From the NCBI GenBank assembly GCA_024741835.1, contig JAENRP010000031.1, positions 8,082-72,081 on the forward strand: 64,000 bases of DNA, in the 5' to 3' direction. Positions within the stretch are counted from its first letter, which is position 1; each line of letters opens with the position of its first letter. The DNA is from Diplocarpon mali. Its lineage: Eukaryota; Ascomycota; Leotiomycetes; Helotiales; Drepanopezizaceae. The translations under genes were made by a program, and so were the position numbers. This document shows, piece by piece, positions 1-10,495 of this stretch. Under the pieces are notes generated by a model. The model saw nothing but the letters and a program-made list of their open reading frames with translations. It did not search any database and was not told the DNA's origin.

Positions 1-623
1 AGTGTGGGAGGTGAAAAGGTCAGAGCGGGGTTTAATTGTTCTGGGTCAGGTGCTCGTGGCCAGAGATCGAAGGAGAGGAAGTATGCTGAGTATTGAAGCT
101 TAAGGTAATTTTTTATCAGCCGTATAGTACACCCCTTCTATGTCTTCCGCACTGCCAAGCCAGACAGGCAATGCGCATTTGCGCTGGCGATGGCTAGATT
201 ATCGAAAGCTTTGGTGACAATAGATGTACTGCGGTTGATTAGTGTTGATCGCTTATTGACTGGGGAAGGATGTTGGCGTCTGGGGTTGGTGTCAGAAGCC
301 AGGGTTATTAGTGGGAGGTGAAGAAGAAGCGCTGTAATCCTCTATGCCATTCTGCGACTACTCATGGCGAGGTCACGTGGTGAGCAGGTCCTCGCTGAGA
401 GGTGATGCAACCACCGGTGTAGGGTGAGGTTCTATGAGAGATCAGGGTTAGCACGGACCCTGGGTGTGGACGAGGAGGGCAGCTTGATCTCTACAGCGAC
501 ACCACTGACCTCTCAGCGCAGCTAGGTAGGCAGGGTGACCTCCGTGGAGCCGCGCACTGCAGGTTATCGCAGGCTACTGTAGATAGACTGGTCGGTGGAG
601 AAGAGGGCGCGAGAGTTTAGCTT

Positions 624-768
624 TATGTATATTTGTATATGTGTATATGTGTATATGTCTATGTCTATGTGTATATGTGTATATGTGTATATGTGTATGT
701 GTGTATGTGTGTATATGTCTACATGTGTATATGTCTATATGTGTATATATGTACTTGTGTGTGTATGT
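624..768. repeat. TATG/TGTA microsatellite
   Basis: About 145 bases of imperfect TGTATA, TGTG and TCTA units. Both strands stay partly open and give low-complexity Met/Tyr/Cys/Val frames, which I treat as artefacts. Similar TG/TA-rich tracts recur near 17410-17450 and 17905-17940. Confidence 0.9.
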
Positions 769-1691
769 AATGGATGGATGTGACCTGATCCGCCCTCAGC
801 TGATTAGCAGGTCGAATACTAGAAATCTCAATGATCATTATAATCAGGATCACATTACTTCTGCTTCGTAAGATCGGTAGGAGCTCAGCTTATATCGCAA
901 GGTCAATCCGAGGAAACCTATTTCGACATGCTGCTGAACAGTAGCTACAGCATTGGATCGTATATTTCACGGTCAGGGGTAAGTATTTGGCAAATCCCGT
1001 GACTGTTGGTTGCTCAAGGAGCTGTTCTGCTGCCCATGTACGGACCAGCCCAGGTCACGGTGAGGTGTGTTTTGGCCGAGTAGGACACGCGCTTGTTGGT
1101 GGAAATGCCTGTTGGGGTTAGGAAGTGCAACGCGCTGCAGGGGAAGGGTGTGTTCATCAGCATTCCACCACCACGGCAGAAGGAATTTCGATCGTGGTAG
1201 GTCATGTTACCTTGCTTACATGTTTACCACGGAATATCGGTAATGATCCAATCTCCAACTATCAAAGCGTACGGCCGACGCCGAGTGGTTCTCGAACAGT
1301 CAAACTCTTCACTCTTCAGTGGATTCCTGCGTTGATCTGGATCCATCGCGTGCAAAAGAGAAACGAGGGTTTGATTGATTGCAAGGACGCCCCGATGATT
1401 TTACGAAATACATGGCTAGTATTGCCGGAGAAAAAAGGAAAAGAAGAAAAAAAAAAAAGTCGGAGACATGGTTCATGGAAGACTAGAGGCAAGGCTGGGA
1501 GGTTCCATTTATATCGGGATGATCTTGGCCGAGGAGATAAGGAAGGCTGATTGAAGTTGCAGTCAAGGCCGGAGAAGACCACCAACATGCCGACTGTAAA
1601 CACTCGAATCATTATCTAGCCAGTGCCAAAGTACGATCAGTATCTCGGACAAGCTCTGATGATATTGAAATGGCCCAATTGTCCACCTCGT

Positions 1692-1707
1692 AAAACCCTA
1701 ACCCTAA
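1692..1707 (+). promoter_or_regulatory. Telobox-like motif (AAACCCTAACCCTAA)
   Basis: Two and a half copies of the CCCTAA telomere unit lie about 315 bases upstream of the CPSase-ATCase start codon. Interstitial telomere-like boxes bind Tbf1/TRF-type Myb proteins in several eukaryotes. Function here is inferred only from sequence and position. Confidence 0.4.
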
Positions 1708-2020
1708 GCACTCCACGTAAAACCTTGACCCGAGGCTGAGAAATGGCCGGTCTCAGCCTCGACCTTTGCAACATCCCATTGGTGGTTGAGAAGGAGAAAA
1801 AACTGCAGCCCCTCTCGATGCAGACTAGGACTGGATAGCACTGCAGCTAGCCCCGCCTCAGGCCAATCATGGCACACATCATCCGACCCCGCTGTGGGGT
1901 CCAGTACCTGGTCACGAGTATTAGCGCGGTTCTACAGCCATATTTTGACTGAAAATTTCCTGCTGCTTTTCTTCAGCTCTGGAGAATCTAGCATCTCCCN
2001 CCCCCCCCCCTTCTGCCGCA

Positions 2021-5000
2021 ATGCCCGGAAACCTGCAGCCGTGTCGCTACCAGCCGGTCACCGCGCCGCTGGATGGCGACCTGAGAATGGCCCTCGAGCT
2101 CGAGGACGGATCCGTCTACCAGGGCTACAGCTTCGGCGCGGAGAAGAGCGTCGCTGGTGAGCTGGTCTTCCAGACCGGCATGGTGGGATACCCGGGTACG
2201 TGTAGCAGAGAGCAAACTCCCCACATCACGGCAGGAGTCCAGTGGCTCTCCTGACCAGATGTCACAGGCGAGAGCTTGAAAATCTGTCGCGGGCCGAACA
2301 GATACTATATGACTGTGTGGCAGGCCATATAAGTTCCATCTCAGTCATGTAGTATCTGCTCCGCCTGCGACAAAGCAGCAGGCTCTCGCTTGTGGCGTCT
2401 GGACAGGAGAGTAACTTGGACGTATGCTAGAGATCAGCTATACTAGTTGATATCTAAAAGCGGTTTCAATGCCTATCTATACGTTCATGTGGTACTTGCT
2501 TGGCCTGCGACGACGCAGCTCTCCTGTTTAGATGTCGCGGCGGGAGCTTGCCACTTTGTTCCAGGCCCAGTGGAAATCCTGTTCCGTCCAGGTATCACGG
2601 CTGCAGCCTACCGGATGGAGGACACAACAGAAGCTAATTCCCGCATCTTAACAGAGTCTATCACTGACCCCTCCTACCGCGGCCAAATCTTGGTCATCAC
2701 GTTTCCTCTCGTCGGCAACTATGGTGTCCCCTCTCGAGAGGCCATAGATGAGCTCCTCAAGGATCTGCCAGCACATTTCGAGTCGTCCCAAATACACGTC
2801 ACCGGTCTTGTCGTGGCCTCCTACGCGGGGGAGGATTACTCTCACTATTTGGCTACATCCTCGCTCGGTACATGGCTCAAGGAGCAGCAGGTGCCGGCCA
2901 TCTACGGTGTCGATACGAGAGCCCTCACCAAGAGAATCCGGGAGGAAGGATCCATGCTGGGTCGTCTGTTGGCACAAAAGGCAAGTCTGACCAACGGCCA
3001 TTCTAATGGACTCGCCAACGGCACCTCAGCTTCAACCAAGCCCGGAGAGGACTGGGGAGCATCTTACCAGGCTATTGACTGGGTCGACCCCAATGCCCAA
3101 AACCTGGTCGCAGATGGTGAGCACGCATTTTTCCAAAAGCCCCAGTACCTAGTGCAATATCGACACTTCCTTGACCCGAGACATTAGTCACCCCCTGTGG
3201 CCTGTGGGATCTATCATGACTGATACTTCCTAAGTCTCCATCCGCGAACCCAAGTTATACACCCCGGCGCCTTCAACTGCTCTAAAGCACCCCTCTGGCC
3301 GTCCTATTCGAATACTATGCTTGGATGTTGGGCTGAAATACAACCAATTGAGATGTCTGTTGCGCCGAGGTGTAGAGGTGCTCGTCTGCCCGTGGGACTA
3401 CGATTTCCCGAAACTCGCAGGCAAGGACTACGATGGCCTGTTCATCTCCAACGGCCCTGGTGATCCTGCCATGCTGGAGAAAACCGTCAAGCACATCTCT
3501 CAAGCCATGGTTGACAACAAGACCCCTATATTTGGTATTTGCCTAGGACATCAACTGCTGGCAAGAGCTTCTGGGGCACGCACCCTCAAGATGAAGTTTG
3601 GAAACCGCGGGCACAACATTCCCTGCACAAGCTTGGTGACTGGAAAATGTCATATCACGTCGCAGAACCACGGGTTCGCCGTCGACACTGCATCTCTCAC
3701 AGACGATTGGTCCGAGTTGTTTGTGAATGCCAACGACGGAAGCAACGAGGGTATCCGTCACAAGAGCAGGCCGTACTTCAGTGTACAGTTCCACCCCGAA
3801 AGCACCCCAGGGCCCCGAGATACGGAGTTCCTGTTTGATGTTTTTGTCCAGGCCGTTGTTGCGACGCTGGCGGACAAGCAACTCCTCCTCGAACCAGTGC
3901 AATTCCCGGGCGGAGCGGCTGCCGAGAACGCGAAGCTGTATCCCAAGGTGGAGCCCAAGAAAGTTTTGGTTCTCGGATCTGGCGGACTTTCCATTGGCCA
4001 AGCTGGTGAATTCGACTACTCTGGCAGTCAAGCCATCAAGGCCTTGAAGGAGGAAGGCATTTACACGGTCTTGATCAACCCGAACATCGCCACGATCCAA
4101 ACCTCGAAAGGTCTGGCCGACAAGGTCTACTTCCTGCCCGTCACTGCGGAGTTTGTGCGCAAAGTCATCATGCACGAACGGCCCGATGCGATTTATGTCA
4201 CGTTCGGGGGCCAGACCGCCTTGCAAGTCGGTATCCAGCTCCGGGATGAGTTTGAGGGACTCGGTGTCAAGGTTCTTGGTACCCCGATCGAGACGATTAT
4301 CACAACCGAGGACCGAGAGTTGTTCGCGCGAAGCATGGAGTCGATTGGCGAGAAGTGCGCAAAATCAGCTTCGGCCAGCACCGTCGAGGAGGCTGTGCGA
4401 GTGGTCAAGGACATTGGATTCCCAGTCATCGTGAGAGCAGCCTATGCCTTGGGTGGTCTTGGCAGTGGTTTCGCCGATAACGAGCGGGAGTTGGTGGCGC
4501 TTTGCAACAAAGCATTCGCTGCTAGCCCGCAGGTGTTGATTGAGCGCAGCATGAAGGGCTGGAAGGAGATCGAGTACGAGGTCGTGCGGGATTGCAGGGA
4601 CAATTGCATTACCGTGTGCAACATGGAGAACTTCGACCCCCTCGGGATCCATACTGGTGATTCTATTGTCATCGCGCCGTCTCAGACTCTGTCCGATGAA
4701 GACTACAACATGCTTAGGACGACGGCAGTAAATGTCATCCGCCACCTCGGAGTTGTGGGAGAGTGCAACATCCAGTACGCGCTCAACCCCTTCTCCAAAG
4801 AGTACTGCATCATCGAGGTCAACGCTCGATTGTCCCGTTCTTCTGCACTGGCTTCTAAGGCTACTGGTTATCCCCTGGCATTCATCGCCGCCAAGCTTGG
4901 TCTGGGCATTCCGCTGAATGAGATCTCCAACTCCGTCACCAAAGTCACCTGTGCCTGCTTCGAGCCCTCGCTTGACTACGTCGTCGTCAAGATGCCCCGG

Positions 5001-8000
5001 TGGGACTTGAAGAAGTTCACCCGCGTCTCCACCCTGCTCGGCTCCTCGATGAAGAGTGTGGGGGAGGTAATGAGTATCGGTCGCACGTTCGAAGAAGCCA
5101 TCCAGAAAGCCATACGGGCAATCGACTTTCACAATCTGGGATTCAACGACTCCAAAGCTCTCATGTCCATCGACGATGAGCTCCAGACTCCATCCGATCA
5201 GCGGCTCTTTGCCATCGCCAATGCCATGCATGCCGGCTACACTGTGGACAAGATCTGGGAGATGACCAAGATTGACAAGTGGTTCTTGAGCAGACTGAAA
5301 GGCCTCAACGACTTCGGCGCGAACATGAGAACGTACACTGCAGGTACCATCACTACGGATCTGCTGCGACAGGCCAAGCAGTTGGGTTTCTGTGACAGGC
5401 AACTGGCAAAGTTCTGGGGTTCCAACGAGCTGGCCATCAGACGACTGAGAGTCGAGGCTGGGATTGTGCCGGTGGTCAAGCAGATTGATACAGTTGCTGC
5501 TGAATACCCGGGTGAGTTCCGCGGAAGCTCTTTGATTATCCTTGGAGTCGTATGCTAACGGCCCTCTAGCTCACACGGCACGTTTCCCTCGCCCTTTTGA
5601 CGATTGCCTCGGGCCATTCTCCTTCCCTCCTTGCAACTAGCTGGGCATTTGCTGACTCGGTTCATCCAGAATTACCTGTACTTGACGTATAATGGATCGG
5701 AGAACGACGTCTCCTTCGATGACCAAGGTGTTATGGTCCTCGGGTCGGGAGTCTACCGGATCGGATCGTCTGTCGAGTTTGATTGGTGCTCTGTGCGTGC
5801 AATCCGCACGCTTCGTGAGACTGGGCACAAGACAGTCATGGTCAACTACAACCCCGAGACCGTCAGCACCGACTACGACGAGGCGGATCGTCTCTACTTC
5901 GAGAACATCAACCTCGAGACAATCCTCGATATCTACCAACTCGAGAATTCCAGCGGCGTACTGATCGCCATGGGTGGCCAGACGCCAAACAACATCGCTC
6001 TCCCTCTTCACCGCCTCAATGTCAGGGTTTTGGGCACCTCGCCGGAAATGATCGATACTGCAGAGAACAGATACAAGTTCTCCCGCATGCTGGATCGAAT
6101 TGGGGTCGATCAGCCGACTTGGAAAGAGCTGACAAGCTTCGAGGAGGCCAAAGAGTTCTGCTCCAAGGTCTCGTACCCAGTGCTCGTGCGCCCGTCGTAT
6201 GTCCTCTCTGGCGCTGCGATGAATACTGTGTACTCCGAGGCGGATCTGCAGGCGTATCTCCAGCAGGCTGCCGAAGTGTCACGCGAGCACCCCGTCGTCA
6301 TCACCAAGTATATTGAGAACGCCAAAGAAATTGAGATGGATGCCGTGGCTTGCCAAGGGTAGGTACCGGGTACACCCGTACTCTCCATCTCTGATGGCCC
6401 CAACCCTCCCCGAGATATCTCACAAGATTCCCGAAATCTTCTCTTGCATGAGCTTTGCTGACTTCGATGTGCCCCATAGGAAGATGGTGGGCCACTTCAT
6501 CTCCGAGCACGTTGAGAATGCTGGTGTGCATTCCGGCGACGCTACTTTGATCCTCCCTCCCCAGGATTTGGAGCTCACTACCATCCGACGCATCGAGGAG
6601 GCTACTCGCAAGATTGGCGATGCTCTGAACGTCACGGGGCCTTTCAATATCCAGTTCATCGCCAAGGATAACGATATCAAGGTCATTGAGTGCAATGTGC
6701 GCGCCTCTCGCTCTTTTCCTTTCGTGTCCAAAGTCATGGGTGTGGACCTCATCGAAATGGCTACGAAGGCTATCATGGGCGTCTCGTTCCTGGAGTACCC
6801 TCCCACCCAGCTGCCGCCGAATTGCGTTGCTTGCAAGGTACCCCAATTCAGTTTTTCCCGCTTGTCCGGTGCGGATCCTGTCCTCGGCGTGGAGATGGCT
6901 TCGACCGGAGAGGTGGCCTGCTTTGGTGTGGACAAGTACGAGGCCTATATCAAAGCTCTCATTGCGACTGGCTTCAAGCTGCCAAACAAAAACATCCTGC
7001 TGTCTATCGGTTCGTACAAGGACAAGAAAGAGATGCTCCCGTCTGTGTTGAACCTTCAAAAGATGGGCTACAAGCTCTTCGCGACCGCGGGTACGGCCGA
7101 TTTCCTCCAAGAACACGACGTGCCGGTCCAATACCTCGAAATCCTCGGCGAGGACCAAGACGATCAAAAGTCCGAGTACTCGTTGACCCAACATCTTGCC
7201 AACAACATGATCGATCTCTACATCAACCTTCCGTCCAGCAACCGCTATCGACGTCCGGCCAACTACATGAGCAAGGGATACCGCACGAGACGGATGGCTG
7301 TCGACTACCAGACTCCTCTGGTCACCAATGTCAAGAATGCCAAGATCCTCATCGAGGCCATCGCGCGTCGCTTTGAGCTGGACATTAGCCCGATCGATGC
7401 ACAGATAAGCCAACGAACTATTGTTCGCGCTCCAACCCTCCAACAGCTGCTCAGCCAATCGTCGTTCAAGAACCAACACGTCTTGTCGGCCGACCAGTTC
7501 ACCCGCTCCGACCTCCACCTGCTCTTCAACGTCGCCCAGGAGATGCGTCTCGGGGTTCAACGTGAAGGGGTCCTCTCCATTCTCAAGGGCCGCGTGCTCA
7601 CGACCATGTTCTACGAGCCTTCGACACGCACATCCGCCTCTTTCGACGCAGCCATGCAGCGTCTCGGCGGTCGCACCGTCGCCATCACGACTTCACACTC
7701 CAGCACGGTCAAGGGGGAATCGCTCGCAGACTCCATCCGCACGTTGGGCTGCTACGGCGACGCAATTGTCCTCCGGCACCCGGACGAGAGCAGTGCCGCC
7801 ACCGCCGCCAAGTACTCCTCCGTCCCTGTCATCAACGGCGGCAACGGGGCCAGGGAGCACCCGACGCAGGCCTTCCTCGACCTCTTCACCATCCGCGAGG
7901 AACTCGGCACCGTCACGGGACTGACCATCACGTTCATCGGCGATCTGCGCTACGGCCGCACGGTGCACTCGCTGGTCAAGCTGCTGCAGTACTACGACGA

Positions 8001-8487
8001 CGTGCACATCCAGCTCGTTTCTCCCCAGGCGCTCGCCATCCCAGACGAGATCCGAGCCCTGATCGAATCCAAGCCGGGCCAGCTCCTCCTCGAGTCCACC
8101 GAGCTCACGCCCGAGATCGTCGCCCGCAGCGACGTGCTCTACTGCACCCGTGTCCAGAAGGAGAGGTTCGCGGACCTGGAGGAGTATGAGCTGCTGAAGG
8201 ATAGCTTGGTCGTCGACAACAAGGTGATGAGGGACGCCAAGAGCACCATGATCGTGATGCACCCGCTGCCGCGCAACCGCGAGATTAGCGAGGAGGTGGA
8301 TTTCGACCAGCGGGCGGCGTATTTTAGACAGGTTGGTTCTTTCTCGCTCCGCTCCCCCTCCTTGACTGCCAACCACGTCCGATCCGACCCCTCTTTCCTC
8401 TTGAACCCTGGCTAACGTGACGGGACGCAGATGCGCTATGGAATGTACATACGCATGGCCTTGCTGGCGTTGGTTCTGGCGCCATGA
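2021..8487 (+). CDS. ura2: Pyrimidine-specific CPSase-ATCase fusion (Ura2/PyrABCN family), no DHO-like domain
   Basis: Catalyses the first two steps of UMP synthesis: carbamoyl phosphate from glutamine, bicarbonate and ATP, then carbamoyl aspartate. Exons: 2021-2195, 2655-3116, 3235-5511, 5570-5577, 5670-6358, 6480-8331, 8431-8487, giving 1839 residues. Order: class I glutaminase (CLGHQ with Cys315; HPE at His399/Glu401), two CPSase ATP-grasp halves from about residue 450 (ALGGLGSGF in the first), the MGS-like allosteric region at about 1370-1510, then ATCase to the end ([21 protein letters not shown]). Fungal relatives run to about 2200 residues because an inactive dihydroorotase-like domain sits between MGS and ATCase; here the two are joined by a short linker around 7380-7470. 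Intron 1 is unusually long (459 nt) and palindromic. Exon 4 is only 8 nt and restores the conserved A-x-T before NYLYLTYN. The start has purine-poor context but no upstream in-frame alternative with family similarity. Confidence 0.95.
2246..2411. repeat. Imperfect palindrome (70-nt arms) in intron 1 of the CPSase-ATCase gene
   Basis: The arms are 2246-2315 and 2342-2411, separated by 26 nt. Hand alignment of the left arm with the reverse complement of the right gives about 56 of 70 matches and no gaps, and most differences are transitions. The transcript could fold into one long hairpin. It resembles a small MITE-like or foldback element. No target-site duplication is clear. Confidence 0.75.
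2486..2550. repeat. Rearranged partial copy of the intron-1 palindrome
   Basis: Bases 2486-2518 match the inner half of the palindrome's right arm (around 2346-2378). Bases 2519-2550 match the outer half of the left arm (from 2246), so the outer half is inverted relative to the inner. This copy lies in the same intron and is more diverged. Confidence 0.6.
5570..5577 (+). other. Predicted 8-nt micro-exon followed by a GC-AG intron
   Basis: The preceding intron (5512-5569) is GT-AG with a GCTAAC branch site ten bases before its end. The exon CTCACACG, with the preceding G, encodes Ala-His-Thr, matching the A-x-T before NYLYLTYN in CPSases of this family. The next intron (5578-5669) starts GCACGT and ends with GCTGAC, a gap, and ATCCAG. 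Without these 8 nt the frame breaks, unless a different donor at 5550 is used. Confidence 0.7.
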
Positions 8488-10495
8488 CGAGGGACGTGAG
8501 TAAATTGGCATGTGAATACAGCTAGGGATGGGAAAAGTTATTCTGTTGTTCTTCTATCAAGCGTAGGGGTCATGGGCGTCGGGATTTTTTATATCAGCAG
8601 GAGCGTGAGACTCGTATTCCCCATCTTATTCAGAAAATCGAATCAAGGTATACCCGGCAATCGTTAGTCACGCTTTTCCCTGCTCCTCAAGCCCTCTACC
8701 ACCAGCAAGGGCCCTGCGGGCGGGCGGGGGTGGGGGGGGGGGGCATTCAAATAATGTACTCGCAAGAGGGAGATAGTACCATCTGTTACGTGCACCGAGG
8801 GTTCAATATGCTTCCGTTTAGCGTCGACTACCCCAGCGACGAAGTTTACCCGGGCTCGGCAGTTTTGTTTACCACGGAGACACGTTCCTCCGTGCCTGTT
8901 TTCGGGGGGCTAGGTGGCTTGCCCCTGACTCGTCGGCGGGCTATCCCCCTTGACTATCGGAGATGGGTTTTCCGTCTTTCTCTCTTCTTCTCGAGCAAGG
9001 TTGAGTAAAGCCGGGCCGGGAGCTCGGTTCCTGGCGCAGCCGGAATCGAGCAGACCTACCGTCCACTGCCGACTCTCCTTATCTTGTGTGGGCTAAACTC
9101 ACCATGGCGATGATCACGTCGCTGCAGCAGAGGAGCCCTTGCACGGCCTTCATCGCCAGATGTCTCTTACCAGCAGTGTAGCGGTTTGGAAGTCAACAGC
9201 GACTCGCGTGCTCATCCGACAAAGTCAGGACTGCTCTCACGCACCGCGTTGCGATAGAACTTGTAGCGTTGGTACTGAGACATGTTCGGGCGGTTTTCTG
9301 AAGTTGAAGAAGGAAATTCGGAAGTAGAAGCATTCCGAGTTCACGGGACTCGGGGGTTGATGCGGTTGCTCAGTGACACTTGACTTGAAGTGCCGCTTCT
9401 GGCGCTGAAGGCTGAGCGCGATCCGGCTAGCCTCTCGGATGGCCGATTTGCGGGTCTGATATTGACATGTTGACACTGATATTGACATGTTGACCTGAAA
9501 TGTTTGCGCTCTCCGGAATAGCAATAGCTTTGCAGAGCGACTACGAGTCGGGCCAGGTTCGCAAGCCTCTCGGATGAGCGATTTGCGAGTCTGATATTGA
9601 CAACTTGACATTGATATTGACATGTTGACCTAAAATGTTTGCGCTCTCCGGAATAGCAATAGCTTTGCAGAGCGACTACGAGTCGGGCCAGGTTCGCAAC
9701 GTCCCCTCGGCAAAGCGGCTGGGTCGTGGTCGAGCGTTGATGTCTGAAGTCTGCGAGAATTGTTTGGTCTCATCTTCTTCGGAATCCGCTTTCTCGCGCT
9801 GCCCGACGCGCCCTCGCACAGCTCGCACCCGGGGGGGCGTGTCTGTGAGACGAGACTCGTGCAGACAAGAAGCTCCAGACAAGCAGCTCCAGACACGTTT
9901 GATGAGACGGACAAAGCGACACATCACGAAACAAAAGGCTTCATCTCTTCCAAATACCATCTACGGCCGTCCCTTTCTGGCGGCCCCGGCGCCGAGTTGC
10001 GGTGAGAGGCTCCGAGACCACACCCGCAAACGATTGGCTCTCGCTGCATCTTGATCGTCAAGCGCTGCAATGTCGAAGTATGGCCGGCACTGCATACAGG
10101 AATCGCTGCACCACAGCCATTTCGTCATGCCCCCCCTTATCTGCGTCGGCATCATGTGCCATCACTCGCGATAAGCACTTGGAGCAGTCCGCGCGATTTC
10201 TTGAGGCTATTCCCAGCCCGACCGTCTTCCCGTGTCGGCCGTGAGCGGGAGGGAAATTTGGAGCTGCCCGGTGATCGACGTTGCCGAGGATGAGCCAGAC
10301 GCCGATGTCTGCGCATATGAAGATGCAATCTCGCCCGGCCTCCTGGCTCTTGACCTTGCGCTCGTCTTGCCCGGCCCTCTGCACCCTCGACGTCCACCGC
10401 CGGCCACGACCCTTGACTCCTCGCTCGAGAAGGGCTCGCATGTGTACATCGGACGCCGCTGTCATCGAGGGCCGCACGCCAGACGCCTGACCGAC
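8488..10495. other. Intergenic region between the CPSase-ATCase and channel genes
   Basis: I find no convincing gene. It contains a G-run near 8725-8743 and a 135-bp tandem duplication (9429-9698). The short frames near 9635-10050 on both strands run through that repeat and look spurious. The right part presumably holds the 5' untranslated region of the channel gene. Confidence 0.55.
9429..9698. repeat. Two tandem copies of a 135-bp unit
   Basis: Copies 9429-9563 and 9564-9698 begin AGCCTCTCGGATG and end CCAGGTTCGCA. They are nearly identical over their last 70 bases and more diverged in the first half. Within each copy a shorter TGATATTGACATGTTGAC element is itself repeated. Confidence 0.9.

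Larger units (their letters stand above)
1..2020. other. Left-edge intergenic region, promoter of the CPSase-ATCase gene
   Basis: I find no convincing gene here. The open frames are short, overlap on both strands and resemble no family I know. The stretch holds a TATG/TGTA microsatellite (624-768), an A-rich run near 1440-1457, a telomere-like box (1692-1707), and a poly-C run with one ambiguous base (1997-2010) ending about ten bases before the start codon of the next gene. Confidence 0.6.

Noticed and set aside
1125..1612. Overlapping frames on both strands near the left edge
   Set aside because: Neither has family similarity, and both cross an A-rich run. No splice pattern improves them.
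5512..5669. Single-intron model for this part of the CPSase-ATCase (donor 5550, acceptor 5669)
   Set aside because: It keeps the frame with a GT-AG intron, but inserts unconserved residues and loses the Ala-x-Thr that precedes NYLYLTYN in this family. Kept only as an alternative.
6301..7560. Long minus-strand frame (419 codons) opposite the CPSase-ATCase
   Set aside because: Antisense shadow of a GC-rich, strongly conserved coding exon. It has no domain resemblance and is typical third-position bias.
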